Below are positions 58,269 through 62,144 of a stretch of DNA of 62,144 nt, one piece after another. This stretch comes from Chthoniobacteraceae bacterium. Its GTDB lineage: Bacteria; Verrucomicrobiota; Verrucomicrobiia; Chthoniobacterales; Chthoniobacteraceae. The notes beneath the pieces were generated by a model. That model saw nothing but the letters and a program-made list of their open reading frames with translations. It was not told the origin of the DNA and did not search any database. The translations under genes were made by a program, and so were the position numbers. Within the stretch, counting starts at the first letter, position 1. Each line of letters opens with the position of its first letter. The stretch lies in assembly GCA_947471505.1 (NCBI GenBank), contig CANIWM010000028.1:1-62144 (forward strand). Reading direction: 5' to 3'.

Positions 58269-61200
58269 CGACGCGCGCGTTGCACTTTCTTGAAGTCGAT
58301 CTGCGGCGAGCGCCCGGCTGCGCGCGGGGCTGGCGGCTGCGCAATCTCAGTCCCGGCATTAACGTCATCGTCGGCCCGAACGCGTCTGGTAAAACAACTA
58401 CCGCGCGCGCACTGACGACGGTGCTGTGGCCAGCTACCGCCGAACCGCGCACGGAAATCGTTGCGAGCTTTTCGCTGGAGGGTGCGACATGGCATGCGGA
58501 GATCGACGGAGGGCACGCTATATTTCAGCGCGAAGGCCAGCCAGCCGAGCGTCCACCAATGCCTGCGGCAGAGACAATGCGCGGACGCTGCAACGTCGCG
58601 CTGCACGACCTGCTGAAAACTGGTGATGACGAAATCGCCCGCGAGATACTCCGCGAGGCTGCGGGAGGTTTCGACATAGACGCGGTGGCCAGAGAACTCG
58701 GATTCGACGAGAGAGCACGGTTCGCGAGCGGCATTGTTGATGAGTTCCACGCCTCGCAGCGACAGGTGCAAGGGATCGAACAGGACTTGCGCGCTGTTGC
58801 AACGGAATCTGCTCGGCTCGGGGACCTCGCGAATCGAATCGATGCGGCGAAACTTGCGCGGGATCGGGCCGGGCTCGTCGCGCAGGCGATCGAAAAGCGC
58901 CGTCACCTCGCGGCACACGATGCGGCAAAGGCGGAGCTGGCGCGCTTTGATGCGCGCCTCGAAAAAGTCGCGGGCAACGAGCTGATACAATTCGAAGAAA
59001 AACAGCGGACGCTGGAGGCGCTGCGCGAACAGGCGGACGCCGCGCGAGACGCCATCGCCGGGGCAGACGCAGAAATCGCGGAATGCCATCTGCCGGATGG
59101 CGGTATTCCAGAGGCTCAACTCACCGAACTTCACCTGCGGCTGGACGTCCTTCGTTCAAAAGATGTCGAACTCGACAGGCTTAAGTATGACGCCGCCGCA
59201 GCGCAGGCGCGCGAGGAACAAGCCCGTCAGGTGCTCGGCGCAGACGAGCAATGTGCTGCGCTCGACCTCCCGGCATTGGGCGAGATTGCCGCATTTTCTC
59301 GCGAATGGGACGATTTGCACTTCGATCAGACCGCCGCGCAGCACTGGCGCGAATGGCTCGGCGAACCGGGCGAGTCCGTTTCGATCGACGCGCTTCGCGA
59401 AGCCGCGTTTGTGCTCGGGCAATGGCTCCGCTCACCGACCGCGCCTCCAGATGGCCCGCGTTGGCTGCTTCCGGCCCTGCTCGCGCTCGGGGCGCTCATC
59501 GCACTTGGCAGCGTCTCGCTCGCGCTTACTGGCGTGCGCGCGGCATGGATTGGATTCCTGCTGGGACTCGCCGTTCTCGCCGTTGCATTTGCACTGCGCG
59601 CGAGAGTCGCGGCATCTCCGTCGCCGATGTTCCCAAGCGGAGGGGTCGAGCCGCCACACGCCTGGGAGACTGGGGCGGTGCAGGAGCGGCTCGAGGAGAT
59701 TCAGCGCGCGGTCGCCGCAGGACTAGTCGCGGAGGAAAGACGCCGCGCACTCGACGCGCGCGAACCGGAGCGCGAGCGACTCGCAGTGCGCCGTCAGCAG
59801 CTTGAAGCGCAGCGCCGCACGCTAAGCGAGGAACTCGGACGCGAGTTCGATCCGCGTCTTTTCACCACCTTCGTCCAGCAACTCGCTGCATGGCGCGAGG
59901 CGCGCGCCGAGTCAGCAACACTCGTCGCAAAGATCGCGGAAATCGAGGTAGCGCGGGATACCGCGATGGCTGCGATTCGCGAAACTCTCGCGCCCTTTGA
60001 GGCGACGGCACCTCGCGATCTCGCGGCAGCGGCGGCTTCCATCGACCATTTGGGTGCGCGCGCGCAACGCTGGCGCACTGCGCGACAGGAAGCTATGGCA
60101 CGGCAGCGCGAGCTCGGACAATTCGGGCGGCAGAGCGCGCGCATCGAGGGCGAGATCGCCGCGATCTTCGCGGTCGCGCAGGTTTCCGACGCAACAGCGC
60201 TCACGCGACTGCTGGAGGGCTTCGATAATTTCAAGGCTGCCCGCAACGCGGAGAATGCGCATCGAGGGCTGAGCAATGAAGCGGCGAAGTTCTTTTGCGA
60301 GCACGCCGGACTTGAATCCCCGCCGGTGGAGGCACTCGAGCTCGAACGCGAGGAGGCGGCGGCGCTCGGCCGGAGCGTCGAAGCGCTGGTCGAGGAGAAG
60401 GCGTCCATCGAAACGAAGATCGACGGGGCGAAGCGGCGCACGGCGCTCGAAGATGCGGTTGCCAGACGCGAGGTGTGCAAGCGCACGCTGCTCGACGATC
60501 GCGACGCGAAGCTCGATGCGCTGGGGGGCCAACTCATCGCGACGCACCTGCGCGAGCAGATGAGCGAGCGAGCAATGGGGCCGGTGTTCGATCGCGCACG
60601 CGAGTTCTTTGGTGGATTCACGGCGCATGCATGGGAACTGGTACCGCCGGATGAGGATGGTGTCTTTCGCGCACGCGACACCGTCGCGGGCGGGGCGAGC
60701 CGCGGCCTGGACGAGCTTTCGAGCGGCACACGCGTGCAACTGCTGCTCGCAGTGCGCGCTGCGTTTGTCGCCGGCGAGGAGCGCGCGTTCGATGTGCAGC
60801 TTCCGTTGTTCCTTGATGAGACGCTCGCCAATAGCGACGACCGACGGGCACAGCAAATCATCGAGGCTATCGCTGAACTCGCCCGCGACGGACGACAGAT
60901 ATTCTACTTCACTGCGCAGGCGGACGAGGTTGCCAAATGGCGCGAATTCTTTTCAGCACACTCGGAGGTTCCGCACCACATCGCCGATCTCGCGGTGGCG
61001 CGTGGCGAGGCCGCGACTCCAGACTTCGAGCGCATCGCCCAGCCGCCGCCGATCTCGGCGCCGCCGCCCGGCGAGCTTTCCTATGATGAATATAGCCTGC
61101 TTGTGGGAGTCCCGCAGTTCGATCCACAAAGTTCGATCGGCGCGGTGCATCTGTGGCACATGTGTGAGGACACCGCGACACTCCACGGGCTGCTCGCGAT

Positions 61201-61648
61201 GGGTTTCGAGCGCTGGGGACAGATCGAGGACGTGCTGCGGCACAACGGCGAGAAGCTGATTGGCAGCTCCGCGCGGCTGCGTGCGAATGCGCGGTTGATC
61301 GAGGAACTCTGCCTCTGCTGGCAGCACGGACGCGGTCGTGCGCTCGTGCGCGAGGCGCTGACCGAGGCAGGTGTGAGCGGAAATTTCATCGACCGTGTAT
61401 GGAAGGTCGCCTGCAATCTTGGTCGCGACGCGCAGCGACTGCTTAACGCGATGAATCGCGGTGAAATCCCGCGTTTGCAAAAGGCTACGATTGAACGGTT
61501 TCGGGAGTATTGTGAAGAGAGCGGCTACGTCTCACGCGAAACTCCACTTGATGCAGCGGTGATCCGCGGAAGGATCCAGGCGCTGGCGATCGAGCTCGGT
61601 GTCGATATGGCGCGAGTCGATGCGCTGCTGGCGAAAATCTTGGCGTGA
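58265..61648 (+). CDS. YhaN/SbcC-like ATPase with membrane hairpin and extra C-terminal domain
   Basis: A 1127-residue Rad50/SMC-type ATPase: Walker A IVGPNASGKTT (about 36-46), a long coiled coil, and the C-terminal lobe with LDELSSGTRVQLLLAVRAAF and LPLFLDETLANSD. Two adjacent hydrophobic segments (about 398-450) interrupt the coiled coil, as in YhaN-type proteins, which suggests membrane attachment. After the ATPase the protein continues for about 200 helical residues (from ELSYDEYSLLVGVPQF to the end). I do not recognise this extension; part of it (HLWHMCEDTATLHGLLAMGFERW) resembles neither ATPase nor coiled coil. With its upstream partner it probably processes DNA ends. Confidence 0.85.
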   Translation: MTTRALHFLEVDLRRAPGCARGWRLRNLSPGINVIVGPNASGKTTTARALTTVLWPATAEPRTEIVASFSLEGATWHAEIDGGHAIFQREGQPAERPPMPAAETMRGRCNVALHDLLKTGDDEIAREILREAAGGFDIDAVARELGFDERARFASGIVDEFHASQRQVQGIEQDLRAVATESARLGDLANRIDAAKLARDRAGLVAQAIEKRRHLAAHDAAKAELARFDARLEKVAGNELIQFEEKQRTLEALREQADAARDAIAGADAEIAECHLPDGGIPEAQLTELHLRLDVLRSKDVELDRLKYDAAAAQAREEQARQVLGADEQCAALDLPALGEIAAFSREWDDLHFDQTAAQHWREWLGEPGESVSIDALREAAFVLGQWLRSPTAPPDGPRWLLPALLALGALIALGSVSLALTGVRAAWIGFLLGLAVLAVAFALRARVAASPSPMFPSGGVEPPHAWETGAVQERLEEIQRAVAAGLVAEERRRALDAREPERERLAVRRQQLEAQRRTLSEELGREFDPRLFTTFVQQLAAWREARAESATLVAKIAEIEVARDTAMAAIRETLAPFEATAPRDLAAAAASIDHLGARAQRWRTARQEAMARQRELGQFGRQSARIEGEIAAIFAVAQVSDATALTRLLEGFDNFKAARNAENAHRGLSNEAAKFFCEHAGLESPPVEALELEREEAAALGRSVEALVEEKASIETKIDGAKRRTALEDAVARREVCKRTLLDDRDAKLDALGGQLIATHLREQMSERAMGPVFDRAREFFGGFTAHAWELVPPDEDGVFRARDTVAGGASRGLDELSSGTRVQLLLAVRAAFVAGEERAFDVQLPLFLDETLANSDDRRAQQIIEAIAELARDGRQIFYFTAQADEVAKWREFFSAHSEVPHHIADLAVARGEAATPDFERIAQPPPISAPPPGELSYDEYSLLVGVPQFDPQSSIGAVHLWHMCEDTATLHGLLAMGFERWGQIEDVLRHNGEKLIGSSARLRANARLIEELCLCWQHGRGRALVREALTEAGVSGNFIDRVWKVACNLGRDAQRLLNAMNRGEIPRLQKATIERFREYCEESGYVSRETPLDAAVIRGRIQALAIELGVDMARVDALLAKILA

Positions 61649-61747
61649 GCTATCCGGCGAGCTGAAAGCATCCACAGAGTTTTCCGGGAATCGTGGGTTG
61701 TCGGCGCATTGGAACCTCCGTCTCGAAAGGACCGAATTCCGCATCTA

Positions 61748-62144
61748 TCAGGCTGATGTGGCCTTCGTGTGCATCTCTATCCCAAGCCAGTCTGTGATTG
61801 CCGCAAGTGCTTTGGTGGATACTGGCTGGTTCCCGGCGGCGGCGACTTCATCGAGTGTCCAAATACCGTTTTTTTGACGCAAAGATACGGTCGCACGCTC
61901 CGGGCTGATCATGCGATAAATGAAAATCTTCCCGTCGGTAATATTCCACGCAAGTGAAGCAACACAGTTCCTTTGCTCCCGTGCTTCCTCACAGAGTTCG
62001 ACGATATTGCGGATGGGGATGATCCCGTCACAGCCGCGCACGGGTGGCTCTGCAAATTCGATGTCCTTCCTTTCGGAATGAACAAACTCCAGCACACGCC
62101 GGGCGAGTTTGTCATGCGCCGAAACCAGACTCTCTACATTTTGA
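61748..62144 (-). CDS. PcfJ-like protein, 5' end beyond window
   Basis: The visible 131 C-terminal residues read leftward from the window edge without a start codon, so the gene continues to the right. The blocks CEEAREQRNCVASLAWNITDGKIFIYRM, RATVSLRQKNGIWTLDEVAAAGNQPVS and ALAAITDWLG fit the C-terminal part of PcfJ-like proteins (a Cys after a histidine/asparagine, a strand, then a GxxN motif). These occur on plasmids and phages with unknown function. A GTG at 62095 could act as a start but would cut into the conserved region. Confidence 0.5.
   Translation of the reverse strand, partial: QNVESLVSAHDKLARRVLEFVHSERKDIEFAEPPVRGCDGIIPIRNIVELCEEAREQRNCVASLAWNITDGKIFIYRMISPERATVSLRQKNGIWTLDEVAAAGNQPVSTKALAAITDWLGIEMHTKATSA

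Overview
The window looks like a chromosome segment from a member of the Verrucomicrobiota or a close PVC relative. It is GC-rich (roughly 60 percent by eye) with few clear Shine-Dalgarno sites. The left half carries several PVC hallmarks: a DUF1800/DUF1501 secretion pair, a Planctomycete-type c-heme dehydrogenase-like protein, PQQ-type beta-propellers, and short hairpin repeats scattered between genes. This is inferred from gene content alone; no rRNA or other phylogenetic marker is present.

Positions 1-30.6 kb read as host chromosome. They hold a partial cyclophilin, a PiT phosphate transporter, a giant PA14/CHRD/DUF1800 exoprotein with its Tat-exported DUF1501 partner, an anchored protein with a pseudopilin-like C-terminus, and a repeat-rich non-coding kilobase (a MITE-like inverted repeat and a 21-bp tandem array). 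An HNH nuclease and a membrane protein follow. A leftward cluster then encodes a SurA-like chaperone, a flavin-dependent halogenase-like enzyme, a chorismatase, ArgC and a GT2 glycosyltransferase. Next come a histone-deacetylase-like amidohydrolase coupled to a PQQ propeller, the heme protein, an esterase, a copper-radical oxidase with an apparently broken 3' end, a zinc-ribbon membrane protein and an endonuclease I.

Positions 30.6-45.5 kb form a leftward defence or DNA-metabolism island. In transcription order it holds a ribbon-helix-helix (RHH) regulator, a DUF6932-like protein, an unknown 328-aa protein, a PLD-SNF2 helicase, a DUF4391 protein, type III Mod and Res, and an Mre11/Rad50-like pair whose Rad50 partner carries a C-terminal winged-helix-like tail.

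Positions 45.5-56.5 kb hold a rightward phage- or satellite-like replication module. It starts from a second RHH regulator that shares a divergent promoter with the first. It contains a putative ssDNA-binding protein, a Cas4/RecB-type nuclease, small proteins, a PIF1/RecD-like helicase, a 1591-aa fusion (HTH, primase-like domain, ATPase, family A DNA polymerase), an HTH protein, further phage-type proteins and a VRR/PD-(D/E)XK nuclease. A terminase-small-subunit-like gene points the opposite way. No integrase, capsid, portal or tail gene is visible.

Positions 57-61.6 kb encode a second, YhaO/YhaN-like Mre11/Rad50 pair, followed by a partial PcfJ-like gene. The most striking signal is inside the replisome fusion gene. 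The 9-bp word TGTCCCCTC recurs in both orientations and two reading frames at helical-turn spacing (49332-49600). A second inverted repeat with an A/T-richer centre lies exactly between the primase/ATPase half and the polymerase half (52113-52247).
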